DNA of 64,000 nt. Origin: Rhodocyclaceae bacterium. GTDB taxonomy: Bacteria; Pseudomonadota; Gammaproteobacteria; Burkholderiales; Rhodocyclaceae. Below the pieces are notes generated by a model, which was not told the DNA's origin, searched no databases, and was given only the letters and a program-made list of their open reading frames with translations. A program made the position numbers and the translations under genes. Location of the stretch: positions 1 through 64,000 of the forward strand of contig VMSX01000020.1 of NCBI GenBank assembly GCA_013791905.1, read 5' to 3'. Positions within the stretch are counted from its first letter, which is position 1. Every line of letters begins with the position of its first letter. Positions 1-9,575 of the stretch are shown here, one piece after another.

Positions 1-1648
1 CCGATTTCAACTCTGTACCCGTTCGCAACTGCGCCTCATCTATGTGCGCCCGTAGCTCATCCAATCGCTGCTCAGTTTCAGCACCTTGAGCAACAGCTGA
101 CTCTTGCTGTTCCTTCAAGCTCCCCAACTGCTCCTGCACCGCCAACCTTAGGACCTCAGCTTTAACGTCTGCGATGCTCTCTCCGGTTACGCACTGCCCA
201 TTACTCTTCATTGCCTCGATGGCACGTGCATCAAGGCCAGCGATATCAAGTGGCCCAGTTGCTTGTGCAAAGGCGTACCAGCTTCCATTGTGTTGAACAA
301 CATTAAAGCCAGAAAATCCCTCTAGCGACAATACCGTACCAGTGGATTGTGAATGCTCCATATGTTCAAACCGAGAGTTGATGTCTTGAACAATGGAGTC
401 TTTCGCATCAGCAATTGTCATGAATCCATCATGATCAAGTGAAAAATCTATTGCCTCCGTAATCGAAGCAAATTGATGTCCTTGCTTCACCGGGAAGTAC
501 TGCCCTGCAATTTCAACGATATTCCAGCCGAGATAATCCTCGCGCACCAGCTTTAGGGTAAAGAGCTGATCATCGGATAGTTGCTTTACCACCAGCGGAC
601 GTTTCAGCATCTCATCCACTCGTGAAGAGGATACTGAGTCCTTGGCATATCCCAGAGCACGCATGAAGTCCTGCGGTAGGGTATCAAGCGCAGTCCAGTG
701 CTCGTCCGTAAAACACTCTTTGTGTCGGCAAATTTTCCCCTTCGAGAATGTCGCACTGCCAGGGTCATATAGCTGCCGTCCAAATTCTTCAGGGCAGCCG
801 GCAACATGGAGCTTCAACTGTAGTGCCCAAATGGAGTCGGCTTGCTGGGTATCTTCTCCACCACCGGAAGCCCCCACAAGTTCTTCGTAACTCACTGGAA
901 TGACATTGCCGAAATTCATCCATCCGGCGTATCTGTTGATCCGGTCCCGGATGCTTCCCATGACAGAATCGTCCGCTATAAGACGAGTAAGACGCTCTCG
1001 ATCATCAGTGCAGCAGTTCAAGTAAGCAGAAAATGAGTGCTCCGGTTTTACAAACCAGTCCAACTCAGAGACCACAATATCAAGTGGGTTTCGATACATA
1101 AAAATGGCCGGCGATCGGAAAAACAAATGGCGACCGAGGGGATTGAACCAATCGTTCTCCAAAAGCTCGCGGCAGGGTGCGTGATACTCGTATCCGACCG
1201 GGGTACACCAAGTTCCTGGGCGTGGTGCACGGTCTGATGATCGCTCCAATCCCATCAAACCCAAAAGCCGGATCAACATATGAGTCCCAGCCTTCGGAAT
1301 CGACATCAGGAAGACAGTTCGCTTGCTAATGTGATGATCGGTAATGGGTGCAATTACCGCAACCTTCTTGCCGATACAGTCATGCATGACACGCGATACG
1401 TCGGTACTACTATCACTGTTGATAACCAGCAGATCGCTATTCGAAATATCAGACGACTGAACGTCCGATATGCAATGCTCAACAACAGAGGCGAATCCGG
1501 TGTTGCTGAGTATGCTTCGTAGCTCGCTATTACAGTTACCAGCACCGGCCACCAAGACCTTTCGAGCACCACGGGCGTAGGCTTCCACTATTGACCGCTG
1601 CAAGGTGGCAGCAACTCCAGGGTCAAAGAAATCGAGATACCTGTTCAC
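1..1648 (-). CDS. Sulfotransferase-domain protein, 3' end outside window
   Basis: The reading frame is open from a GTG at 1648 to the window edge (at least 549 codons). The GTG overlaps the stop of the upstream gene as GTGA, which indicates translational coupling. Residues 1-108 look Rossmann-like (VLVAGAGNCN near 31-40). A sulfotransferase domain follows: SIPKAGTHML at 116-125 matches the 5'-phosphosulfate (PAPS) loop, and YRNPLDIVVS matches the 3'-phosphate-binding motif. Two later segments (GWNIV..GQYF and GFNVV..GSWYAF..GPLD) are copies of a small module also found in neighbouring proteins, and the visible end is a predicted coiled coil. Family knowledge: such enzymes move sulfate from PAPS to a hydroxyl. 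Sulfation of the exported glycan is inferred from the operon. Confidence 0.8.
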   Translation of the reverse strand, partial: MNRYLDFFDPGVAATLQRSIVEAYARGARKVLVAGAGNCNSELRSILSNTGFASVVEHCISDVQSSDISNSDLLVINSDSSTDVSRVMHDCIGKKVAVIAPITDHHISKRTVFLMSIPKAGTHMLIRLLGLMGLERSSDRAPRPGTWCTPVGYEYHAPCRELLENDWFNPLGRHLFFRSPAIFMYRNPLDIVVSELDWFVKPEHSFSAYLNCCTDDRERLTRLIADDSVMGSIRDRINRYAGWMNFGNVIPVSYEELVGASGGGEDTQQADSIWALQLKLHVAGCPEEFGRQLYDPGSATFSKGKICRHKECFTDEHWTALDTLPQDFMRALGYAKDSVSSSRVDEMLKRPLVVKQLSDDQLFTLKLVREDYLGWNIVEIAGQYFPVKQGHQFASITEAIDFSLDHDGFMTIADAKDSIVQDINSRFEHMEHSQSTGTVLSLEGFSGFNVVQHNGSWYAFAQATGPLDIAGLDARAIEAMKSNGQCVTGESIADVKAEVLRLAVQEQLGSLKEQQESAVAQGAETEQRLDELRAHIDEAQLRTGTELKS

Positions 1649-3219
1649 TGTGCAACCGCTCTTGCAATAGCTCGCAGAGCATCATCATGTGATCGAGCGG
1701 CCAGAATTTGTTCGGGCAACGATGAAACGTCCAACTGCCCGAAGTCCATCGGACCAAGCGACTGAGGCACTGAGTAGTAAGTTCCAGCATAGGCCACGAT
1801 GTTGTAACCTGACTCGCTACCGACCAGCCGTGGTTGCGCCTCCGACGGCTTACTCCGAATCGCAGCAGAAAACATGGAAGCCGCCCGCTCACCAAGCCAT
1901 TCAGAAAATATCTCGCTATAGCGGGTGCGCAACTCCTGCAATGGGACTTCGTTACCATCCGCCGCTGCGGTTGCTGCCCCACGGAGATCTGTCAGATATC
2001 GATAGACAGTGTCAGTAACTGGCGCCATGCGCGCCATGAAGCCGGTCGCCAAGGAATCGTCACGCAGAGTAGACTTCTCGATCTCGACCGCTCCCTGACG
2101 AGGATAGTGCTTGAATTTGAATCGTGGAGACGGCGTAAAGTTGGTCTTGTTGAATGCAAACGTGATCAGGTCGTCGTCAAGATTCTCCACATAGGGTTGT
2201 CCCCGTCTGATATGGTCTTCGATGAGCTGCTGGTCCGGGGTGTAATCATTTTCGTCAAAGTAGGCTATCGGATCGTAGCCGAATCGTGTCAAGTAATCGC
2301 CAAAACCAGCATCCTCAAATAACTTGAGGTGGGTATTAGTGATGTTGAATTGCCAGTCATTCAACAAACCCCGGCGGAAGCTATGACGGTGATAACGCGT
2401 CAAGTTGCGGTGATCCAGTTCGCCCCAGACGCGCGCAGCATATTCGGCGCTCACCGGTTCGCCAGTAGCTTTAGCGATACGCTGGATTTCTGCAACCGGC
2501 TGTTGAATCAAATCTTCCCAGCGCATCAGATAATCGTACTTTCCGATGACGGGAATGAATTCATCCAGGTAGTTCTTCAAAAAAACGATCAGCCCCGAGA
2601 TGAATTCTGGATTCGTCAACTTGTTAAGCGCCAGTTCGCGGCGAATCAGATGTTCATCGAGCTTCAATTCGCGCTGGATGTATTCGCTGGCCAGTGCATT
2701 GATTGAGAAAACGGAGGAGTGAATGATGTCAATCGGATTACGAATCGACGCAAACTTCCTGAACCCCATATAGTCTGTCATCGCGGGCCAGCGCGCCGGA
2801 TGACTATGCGAATGGATGATCTCGTCGAACGCCATAACCCATCGCGGCAGATATAGCAGAAAGGTGAAGTCTCCCTCCCCCTTGATGCCGAGGTATTTAC
2901 GGACGCAGATTGTGTCAGTATCAATTGCCGAGACCCACTTGGGCCCGCCAACGAGGATCGAAAACTCTTTATTGTAAAAAAGCCTATCTTGACCTGCTTG
3001 AGTACCAAACCAGTCTCGGATCGCAGCATCGAGATATTCGCCAGCAATCGAAATGTAGGGATCCGCGATTTCCTGGACTCGCTGCTTCTTGCATCCACTA
3101 TCTCTTAGGAGTATTGATAGTACGGAAAGCAGCAGCGTAAAACCGCCTCGAGGTGGCCCCACGACCAAATAGTCTTTCTGGAGGTTACTGGAACCAAGCA
3201 AGGCATCGTTTGCCGTCAT
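1645..3219 (-). CDS. Sulfotransferase family protein with C-terminal repeat module
   Basis: 524 aa. The N-terminus has a PAPS-binding loop (VVGPPRGGFTLLLS, about residues 19-32), and a 3'-phosphate motif (SIRNPIDIIHSS) lies further on, so this is a P-loop sulfotransferase. The C-terminal 60 residues hold the module GYNIVAYAGTYYSVPQSLGP, shared with the neighbouring decorating enzymes. It lies 13 bp after the methyltransferase gene stop... that is, between the methyltransferase (3233-4099) upstream and the coupled sulfotransferase downstream. Sulfation of a saccharide or lipid-linked glycan is inferred; the acceptor cannot be told from sequence. Confidence 0.78.
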   Translation of the reverse strand: MTANDALLGSSNLQKDYLVVGPPRGGFTLLLSVLSILLRDSGCKKQRVQEIADPYISIAGEYLDAAIRDWFGTQAGQDRLFYNKEFSILVGGPKWVSAIDTDTICVRKYLGIKGEGDFTFLLYLPRWVMAFDEIIHSHSHPARWPAMTDYMGFRKFASIRNPIDIIHSSVFSINALASEYIQRELKLDEHLIRRELALNKLTNPEFISGLIVFLKNYLDEFIPVIGKYDYLMRWEDLIQQPVAEIQRIAKATGEPVSAEYAARVWGELDHRNLTRYHRHSFRRGLLNDWQFNITNTHLKLFEDAGFGDYLTRFGYDPIAYFDENDYTPDQQLIEDHIRRGQPYVENLDDDLITFAFNKTNFTPSPRFKFKHYPRQGAVEIEKSTLRDDSLATGFMARMAPVTDTVYRYLTDLRGAATAAADGNEVPLQELRTRYSEIFSEWLGERAASMFSAAIRSKPSEAQPRLVGSESGYNIVAYAGTYYSVPQSLGPMDFGQLDVSSLPEQILAARSHDDALRAIARAVAQ

Positions 3220-3232
3220 TTAGTTCGTCGCC

Positions 3233-4099
3233 TCAATCTCTAATCGCCAAGAATCCGCGGAATGGAAATCCCTTCCACGCATAGCTTGGTATCTCATCCA
3301 GATTAGGCAATTCGACCACACGAGAAAACCCCATCAACTCGGCCGACCTTCTGAACAGCGGGACCGAGATAACTGTCATGTTATCGAAACAGTAGGGAAA
3401 GTGATCACCTGGATAGTCACCTCGAGGGTCGCCATAACGAACGACGTTCCCCTCGTCGTCGCTGAAAAGTGTCCAAACGAATAGAGCCTTATGGGAAATC
3501 TCCCCAAGTGCTTTAAGCAAGTGTAGGGGGTCGGACACATGGCAGAGCATGGCCATCGATGTGACTACATCGAAAGAACCAACGCCATCGAGTCTATGGG
3601 TGGCAGGTTCGTACCAAGCGTTAATAAACTCCGCCCCACTGCCATTGATTCGATTAAGTAGTCTGAATACTCTGGAAAAATCCTGCCGATCACAACCGGC
3701 TGCACGTAAAGCACTTCGACGCAAGAAACCGAGGGGAAGATATCCATTGTTACAGCCCACGTCTAGGAAGCTTAATGTATTTGCCTCCCCTACCTCACCC
3801 AAGACCCAGTCGATGATGTAATCGTAATAAGCTGAAAGTCGCCTGTTGGCATCGCGAAAGGGTAGCTTGTTGTGGGCTGGCAAAAGGCGCCTAGCCAGAC
3901 CGGGAGACGAACGCAAGTCGTCAGGCATGTCAGGAAAATGGACTAGGCCGGCATAATGGCCCTCTTCAAACTCATAACCGACACCCGCCTCCAGATCTTC
4001 AGCAAAAACGAAGGGTTGATATGAAATCAAACCCTCGATGATCAGTGACCGGATTTCATCAAGCGTTGCCTCATCCAGTTGCTTATCTCGAAAGTCCAC
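3233..4099 (-). CDS. Class I SAM-dependent methyltransferase
   Basis: 288 aa. LSFLDVGCNNGYLP is a clear motif I of Rossmann-fold SAM methyltransferases (LDVGC-x-NG), followed by further Rossmann strands (FDVVTSMAMLCHVSDP). The first 50 residues (SYQPFVF..GVGYEF) resemble the N-terminus of the larger methyltransferase at 4151-5917, so the two look like paralogues; this one lacks the C-terminal modules. It probably O- or C-methylates a sugar of the polysaccharide. The acceptor is unknown. Confidence 0.8.
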   Translation of the reverse strand: MDFRDKQLDEATLDEIRSLIIEGLISYQPFVFAEDLEAGVGYEFEEGHYAGLVHFPDMPDDLRSSPGLARRLLPAHNKLPFRDANRRLSAYYDYIIDWVLGEVGEANTLSFLDVGCNNGYLPLGFLRRSALRAAGCDRQDFSRVFRLLNRINGSGAEFINAWYEPATHRLDGVGSFDVVTSMAMLCHVSDPLHLLKALGEISHKALFVWTLFSDDEGNVVRYGDPRGDYPGDHFPYCFDNMTVISVPLFRRSAELMGFSRVVELPNLDEIPSYAWKGFPFRGFLAIRD

Positions 4100-4150
4100 T
4101 TGAGCTGCCCTTAAAAAATAAATGTTGATGAGAAATACTAGGAGCGTATC

Positions 4151-5917
4151 TCATGTATTCCCAATAGCATCGCTTCTTGGCCTGAGAATCTGCCGCCAAG
4201 CTTCGTCGAGAGAGTCATGTTTGGATAGTTCCTTGCCCGTTCCCTCGCAAATAATATTCAACTGTCCAAACCTGCTCATCCTTAACTGGCGACCATCATT
4301 CGTGCGATACAACTGGACTTCCTGACCACAATCATTCTCCATGGACGATAACATCGAACTGACTGTGACTTTTCGAACGATCTCAGAATAGGAGGACGAC
4401 ATCATGTCAGGTTGCTTCGACCCCGGTTCTAAATTCTTTGTGAGGTTAACTGCCTTGTATTGATTGTCATTTGTACTTACGATGCAAGTGTCATCAATAA
4501 AATCAACCAGTGCCCCTTCGAGTTTTTTGACACCCTCCTCTCCCATCAAAGCAAGAATCGCGTCCCATTTCTCGACACTATCGAGGGAAGATAGGCGTAA
4601 AAGTTGCTGCTCGTCCTTGAAGTCAACATTTAAGCCATGAGGTGAGAGGTAATTCCGCTTTTTGTACCGAATCAGATTACTGCGCTTGAGCGCTCGGATC
4701 AGCAGTGGCTGCGGATCCACTTCAGTTGGTAACTCATCCAACGCTTTCATGGCGTTGGTCAGCGACGAGAAAGACTGAAGATGAATATCTGTTCCATCTC
4801 CGGCAAATGGGGCACCGTGAGGAACGATAAAGTAGCGCTGGTTGGATAGGACAACATTATTATGAAAACCGGAATGGACCAACACGTTATTGCCACGATA
4901 CGGGCTGCGTTCGGCTGACACCGAATAATCGTTCAACGCAACATCACCCTTCACGTCATCCCGAAATGCAACGAAAAAGCAGTGCTTGTTTAGCCAATAT
5001 TTCAAATCGGCACGACTGGTGTCATCAAGAAGATCAAAATCAGGGTGAGATATTTCGATAATTTTTGAAAAGCCGAGGCGCTGCAATGAGTACTTGATGA
5101 GCGCAGGACTGACGATGGTTACGTCAAAACAGTTGGGGAAATCGGCGTTGTAATACGAGTTTGCCGAAAGGTATCGAATCGCCATTTCCTGGTCGGACTT
5201 CCAATCTTCAGGGTCACATAAGGTCATTATAAAAATGGCCTTTTTAGCTAGCGATGCAAGTCTCGTCAGGTGCGCCAACGGATTTGACTGATGAAGTAAC
5301 ACTGCGTAGCTCCATACGAGATCAGCCTTGGGCAAGGCCTTCCATGTCTGATCGCTATCATCGGCCATGTGATGAAATGTCGCGCTGTTTCCTTGAATCT
5401 CGGAAAGCAGGTTCACCACCTCCGAATAATCGACGATATCCGCACCATGGCAATCGGCAACGCCTTCCTTTGAAAAGATCAGGGGAAATAGGCAGGTATT
5501 GGCACCGATCTCTATCATCGAGTCCAGACTCACACCCTGCTCTGAAGCAGCTACCAAAGCGCTTTTACCGAAATATTCGTACATCTCGAGCAGTGCAAGG
5601 TTATATCGAGCAAAATGCTCCAAGTCTGCATCGTCAACACAATAGTAGAACTCCGAATCCAGATTTGAACGGTCGCCAAATCCCGGTGGGATATACAGAT
5701 TGCCCAGCCTTCCTTGATTAAAATTGAAACTGGCGTTCTCCTTGATTCCTGCCGAGTCGTCGACGACCGGAGGAGGCGAGCCTGAAGGCTGAGTTGCAGC
5801 TCGCATATTCCTCAGATTCCCGAAAAACTGGAAACCAGTCCCGGAAATCAACCCATTTGGGAAAAATATCGGCTGGTAGCCCAGCAGACCCTGCTTCATC
5901 CATGAACTAAAACCCAT
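4151..5917 (-). CDS. Large SAM methyltransferase with C-terminal repeat modules
   Basis: 588 aa from the ATG at 5917, which has GGAG seven bases upstream. The frame stays open to 6103, but that start would overlap the preceding gene and has no good ribosome site. The N-terminus (GYQPIFFPNGLISGTGFQFF) parallels the 288-aa methyltransferase next door. The SAM domain carries MIEIGANTCLFPL and ADLVWSYAVLLHQSNP. The C-terminal third has two recognisable copies (NNVVLSNQRYFIVPHG and SNLIRYKKRNYLSPHG) and a possible third of the module seen in the sulfotransferases. Role inferred: methylation of the exported glycan. Confidence 0.75.
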   Translation of the reverse strand: MGFSSWMKQGLLGYQPIFFPNGLISGTGFQFFGNLRNMRAATQPSGSPPPVVDDSAGIKENASFNFNQGRLGNLYIPPGFGDRSNLDSEFYYCVDDADLEHFARYNLALLEMYEYFGKSALVAASEQGVSLDSMIEIGANTCLFPLIFSKEGVADCHGADIVDYSEVVNLLSEIQGNSATFHHMADDSDQTWKALPKADLVWSYAVLLHQSNPLAHLTRLASLAKKAIFIMTLCDPEDWKSDQEMAIRYLSANSYYNADFPNCFDVTIVSPALIKYSLQRLGFSKIIEISHPDFDLLDDTSRADLKYWLNKHCFFVAFRDDVKGDVALNDYSVSAERSPYRGNNVLVHSGFHNNVVLSNQRYFIVPHGAPFAGDGTDIHLQSFSSLTNAMKALDELPTEVDPQPLLIRALKRSNLIRYKKRNYLSPHGLNVDFKDEQQLLRLSSLDSVEKWDAILALMGEEGVKKLEGALVDFIDDTCIVSTNDNQYKAVNLTKNLEPGSKQPDMMSSSYSEIVRKVTVSSMLSSMENDCGQEVQLYRTNDGRQLRMSRFGQLNIICEGTGKELSKHDSLDEAWRQILRPRSDAIGNT

Positions 5918-6078
5918 AGTGTTCTCCGCTTGATTTCGTTTGCTTAACTCGCTTGAGCCCCGTTGCTCCCGCAACGCCATAACCACTCTGAACAATGTCC
6001 CGGAAATCGGGCCGCTTGGATAGAGGAGCGAACGCTGACGAAGCGATTGAATGAGCATTCTTTGGTTGAATAGTATTT

Positions 6079-6771
6079 TCACTTGCTGATAACGACATCC
6101 CAAATCGTTGCTCTACCTGTTGTTCCATCCGACCGCTGCATTACATCCTCTGACCAAAGGTGGGCACTTCCCCCGAATGCTTCATCTACCGCAAGAATCA
6201 CTCCTGGGTGGATCGCAGAAAAAGACGTACCGACTCCCGTTATCGAGTCACTATTTACCGCTGAGAGAATCCTTTCCCGCAAGGCGCCATGAGGGCGACA
6301 TTCGCAATCATGCCCACAAAGAATGCCGCCGCTTCTAACCTTTGGCCTCCAAATTTTTATGTCATTGCGCGTTTGCTCGTAAGAATGGTCGCCGTCGATG
6401 AAAACAAGGTCAAATGTGTCACTTCCGATGATATCTGCCGCATCATCGCTGTTCATAATCAATTGCCTGACAATTCCAGACCCACCTGCGATATTCACAT
6501 TGTGGCGAAACGTGGCGACAACATCGTATTCCTCGGCAATTGCCAGGTGTCTGGCCACATTCGGGCTCCCCATCCAAGTATCGACGCAATAGAGTTTCGC
6601 GTCTGGGATAACCAATAACTCCTCAATGATCACTCTGGTACTACCCGTTCCTAACCAGCTACCAATTTCCAGTACTCGACAGCTAGGCCTGATCACTTGG
6701 CGAAGAAGGATTCGCAAAGCCTCACAATCATCTGATCCAAAGGAAGGGTATGAATCAAGATAGATATTCAT
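6079..6771 (-). CDS. Class I SAM methyltransferase, Methyltransf_24-like
   Basis: 230 aa. VLEIGSWLGTGS is SAM motif I, and DLVFIDGDHSYEQT followed by GGILCGHDCE is the acidic metal/SAM region typical of the Methyltransf_24 and cephalosporin-hydroxylase-like group. It overlaps the upstream sulfotransferase-like gene by ATGA. Members commonly sit in O-antigen and capsule clusters as sugar O-methyltransferases. The substrate cannot be assigned. Confidence 0.8.
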   Translation of the reverse strand: MNIYLDSYPSFGSDDCEALRILLRQVIRPSCRVLEIGSWLGTGSTRVIIEELLVIPDAKLYCVDTWMGSPNVARHLAIAEEYDVVATFRHNVNIAGGSGIVRQLIMNSDDAADIIGSDTFDLVFIDGDHSYEQTRNDIKIWRPKVRSGGILCGHDCECRPHGALRERILSAVNSDSITGVGTSFSAIHPGVILAVDEAFGGSAHLWSEDVMQRSDGTTGRATIWDVVISK

Positions 6772-8144
6772 TTGTCTTCCCGTCGGGCAAGAGCGGCCTT
6801 CAATTCACTCACAGTCAGTGCCTTTAGAATCGCCACATTCGAACAATAGGAAATCGGATTCTCCCAATCGACTGGCATGGTCTTGGGGATACCATAGAAC
6901 ATGTCACGATGAAACACGATGTTGTACTCGTCAGATACCTCAATCAGAACCGGAGTCGAGAACCGTTGATATGCAGCGGTCACTGAAAGGGCTTCACGCT
7001 CCACCATTACTTGCCCTCGGCGTAGTAACGCCAATTGGTAATCGATCCTATTGTCGGGAAGTTCTGGCAAGGTTACGTAAGATCCGCCGTATTCGTTGTC
7101 GAACGACGACGAGGCCAAGGTTCTTAAAATGATCAGAGAACGCCATTTGGCGGGAAGGGAAAAGAAGACCTCACGTTGATCTTCAGCGCTCATGGCGAAA
7201 CGAGCAACCTTTCGTCTTACTCGGCGCGTGGCCGTGCTCGGTATCCAATTTCTAACGCGGTTCCATCCTTGGATTCCGGGATGAGCAGTGCTGATGAATG
7301 ACTCAACGTCGGGGGCTGCGTATCCAGTTAAATATCGCGAGATCATTTCCCGGTTCTGTTCACGATATGCTCGCAGAAAGCTGGCCCGAGAATCCGGCTC
7401 AAGAATTCTGATCGGATTTTCCTTAGGTTGGGGGAGCGTCATCATCACCTCCATCAGGTGACGTCGCTCAATCTGTGAAAGTGGAATTAGCGCCAGATGG
7501 GCCGCGAATCGAATGAATTTCTCGCCTAGTGAGGAATTCACCCTTTCTGCCTTTGAGTATTTTTCTCGGTCAGAGTACCCAATGGCGGACAGAAAATCCT
7601 GAATTAGGTCCTCGCCTACAAAAGCCCGCTGATCAAATATTCGTACGGTGATCGCCCAGTCACCAAAACCGTGCGAAAACTTCTTGATGTATCTCAAAAA
7701 GTCGAATCCAGGCAAATAAGAGATTTCATCTTTCTGGGAATATAAATAATCCAGATTACCCTCTTTGATCCGCTGATTTAATGCTGACTCCAACAAAGCA
7801 TCTTGGGGTCGAATGTAATAAATGAACCTTACGTTGAACTCCTTAAACGCCTCGAAGTACTTGGCCTCATCGGCGAAAAAGCTTTCGGACGAGAGAATTA
7901 CATTGGGGACAGGCGTATTTTTGATGTCCCGAATAACCGACTCTACGAACGCGGATGATTGATCGATCTGATTTGCCGACTTATAGAACGTCGGCGACAT
8001 TTGGCCATGAAATGGCAAGTCCGAAACGGATGGGTAAAAAAAACCATCCGCAAGCAGTCGCTCCCGGTTCTGATCGCAGAACCTTTGTATCGAGGAGGAC
8101 CCACACTTGGCATGTCCTATATGAAAATAAACGTTCTTCGTCAT
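6768..8144 (-). CDS. Sulfotransferase-like P-loop protein with C-terminal module
   Basis: 458 aa. The N-terminus VYFHIGHAKCGSSSIQRF fits the HIGxxKTGTTSIQ PAPS-loop pattern of bacterial sulfotransferase-like proteins. RFIYYIRPQDALLESALNQ occupies the place of the 3'-phosphate motif. The C-terminus contains YNIVFHRDMFYGIPKTMP, a copy of the module shared with the neighbours. This is the third sulfotransferase-like gene of the operon; a separate acceptor position on the same glycan is plausible but inferred. Confidence 0.72.
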   Translation of the reverse strand: MTKNVYFHIGHAKCGSSSIQRFCDQNRERLLADGFFYPSVSDLPFHGQMSPTFYKSANQIDQSSAFVESVIRDIKNTPVPNVILSSESFFADEAKYFEAFKEFNVRFIYYIRPQDALLESALNQRIKEGNLDYLYSQKDEISYLPGFDFLRYIKKFSHGFGDWAITVRIFDQRAFVGEDLIQDFLSAIGYSDREKYSKAERVNSSLGEKFIRFAAHLALIPLSQIERRHLMEVMMTLPQPKENPIRILEPDSRASFLRAYREQNREMISRYLTGYAAPDVESFISTAHPGIQGWNRVRNWIPSTATRRVRRKVARFAMSAEDQREVFFSLPAKWRSLIILRTLASSSFDNEYGGSYVTLPELPDNRIDYQLALLRRGQVMVEREALSVTAAYQRFSTPVLIEVSDEYNIVFHRDMFYGIPKTMPVDWENPISYCSNVAILKALTVSELKAALARREDK

Positions 8145-8180
8145 TTGCGGAATTCCGTGGATCCTTGTGGGCAGAGATGT

Positions 8181-9575
8181 TCAGCGCATCGTAGGAACAA
8201 GGGTGACCTGTTCCAGTGCGCTGTGCAGGTTGATCATGCCCGTCGCTTCCCGCGTATGTTCGAACACGAGATGGGCAACGCTACGGAGGTTATCCAGCAA
8301 GATCGTCTCGCCATTGCCACCGACAGTCGAGACCCCGAAATTCATGAAATAGTCGCCACCAACCAGTTCGTTAGAGAACTTGAACCGATAGACGGCAAAC
8401 TGCCCGGCCCGGCCCGGCATCAGGTCGAGGGACATCAATCTCGAGTTCGTACCGTACACATGGATACCGTCGATTTTGGTGATGGCCAAGCCGACCACCG
8501 GTTCTGGCACATCCTCCGTAAATTTCACTTTCAAATAGATCTCAATGTCGGCATCCCGCCGAATAACCCTCGCGTCAGTCTCTTCGCCGACGACGACGAT
8601 GTAATCAAGGATCCTCGCCTGACCGGATCCAGTACGAAAATGATCTTTGTTGTAGCTGATGCGGGTGCTTATCCGATCGACCAGTGTCGTGTCGTTCAGC
8701 AGCCACTCGACGATCGGGGATGTGGTGGCCGCCGGACCGCTCGCAAAGCCAAGCGTTCCTGGTCCGTCAGCAGAAGGCCGTCGGCCTTTCCCCAGTTCGG
8801 CCGACGGGCGCCCGTACAGCAGGCCGTGATAAGCATTGACGACCTCGACCGCACTTCCAATCAGGTTAGCCTCACCCTTATCCAACAGAATGCAGCGTTC
8901 GCAAACTGCGAGGATCGTGTTGACCGAATGACTGACGAAAAGAATCGCGACGTTTCGGCTCCGTAGCTCATCGAGTTTGCGATGACATTTCTCCTGAAAC
9001 TTGGCGTCTCCAACCCCTAATATTTCATCGACAATGATCACATCCGGATCAACATGGATTGCATTGGCGAAGGCAACGCGGGCATACATTCCAGACGAGT
9101 ACACTTTCATGGGTTGGTCGAAGAAAATCCCGATATCGGCAAATTCCTCGATCACTCTGACTCGTTTCATGACCTCCTCGTCTGAAGCGCCTCCGATCGT
9201 CCCCGCAAGGATGACATTCTCCCGTCCCGTCAGATCTGGATTGAATCCCGCCCCGAGTTCCAGCAGCGCTGCGACTTTGCCGTTGACAGAAACACTTCCC
9301 CGAGTTGGACTGATGACGCCCGCAATGAGTTGCAGCAGTGTCGACTTCCCCGCGCCGTTGCGACCGAGAATCCCGACACTCTCTCCCTTGCGAATCTCGA
9401 ACGAAACATCGTGAAGCGCAGAAAACTCTGTGTGATAGCGCTTGCGAAACGGATGCAGCGCCTCTTTAAGTCGGTCCTGGTGGGACGGGTAAAGCTTGTA
9501 GGTCTTGCTGACGTTGGAAACAGAAATCACCACATCTCCGGCGACCTGTTGTTTGGACACTGAATTTTCCAGCAT
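8181..9575 (-). CDS. wzt: Polysaccharide ABC transporter ATPase with C-terminal domain (Wzt-type)
   Basis: 464 aa from the ATG at 9575, which shares one base with the permease stop (TGATG). The ATPase domain has Walker A GRNGAGKST, signature YSSGMYARVAF and Walker B VIIVDEILGVGD. A roughly 170-residue C-terminal beta-rich extension (from about YIVVVGEETDARVIRR) matches the glycan-recognising Wzt_C domain. Family knowledge: with the Wzm permease it exports undecaprenyl-linked O-antigen or capsule chains across the inner membrane, and the C-terminal domain reads the finished, often methyl-capped chain end, which fits the methyltransferases alongside. Confidence 0.92.
   Translation of the reverse strand: MLENSVSKQQVAGDVVISVSNVSKTYKLYPSHQDRLKEALHPFRKRYHTEFSALHDVSFEIRKGESVGILGRNGAGKSTLLQLIAGVISPTRGSVSVNGKVAALLELGAGFNPDLTGRENVILAGTIGGASDEEVMKRVRVIEEFADIGIFFDQPMKVYSSGMYARVAFANAIHVDPDVIIVDEILGVGDAKFQEKCHRKLDELRSRNVAILFVSHSVNTILAVCERCILLDKGEANLIGSAVEVVNAYHGLLYGRPSAELGKGRRPSADGPGTLGFASGPAATTSPIVEWLLNDTTLVDRISTRISYNKDHFRTGSGQARILDYIVVVGEETDARVIRRDADIEIYLKVKFTEDVPEPVVGLAITKIDGIHVYGTNSRLMSLDLMPGRAGQFAVYRFKFSNELVGGDYFMNFGVSTVGGNGETILLDNLRSVAHLVFEHTREATGMINLHSALEQVTLVPTMR

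Noticed and set aside
5918-6103. N-terminal extension of the large methyltransferase to 6103
   Set aside because: It would overlap the upstream gene, lacks a ribosome site, and the paralogue starts near the shorter form; GGAG supports 5917.
7959-8966. Plus-strand open frame of 335 codons
   Set aside because: Antisense to the Wzt-type ATPase and the sulfotransferase-like gene; no recognisable domain.
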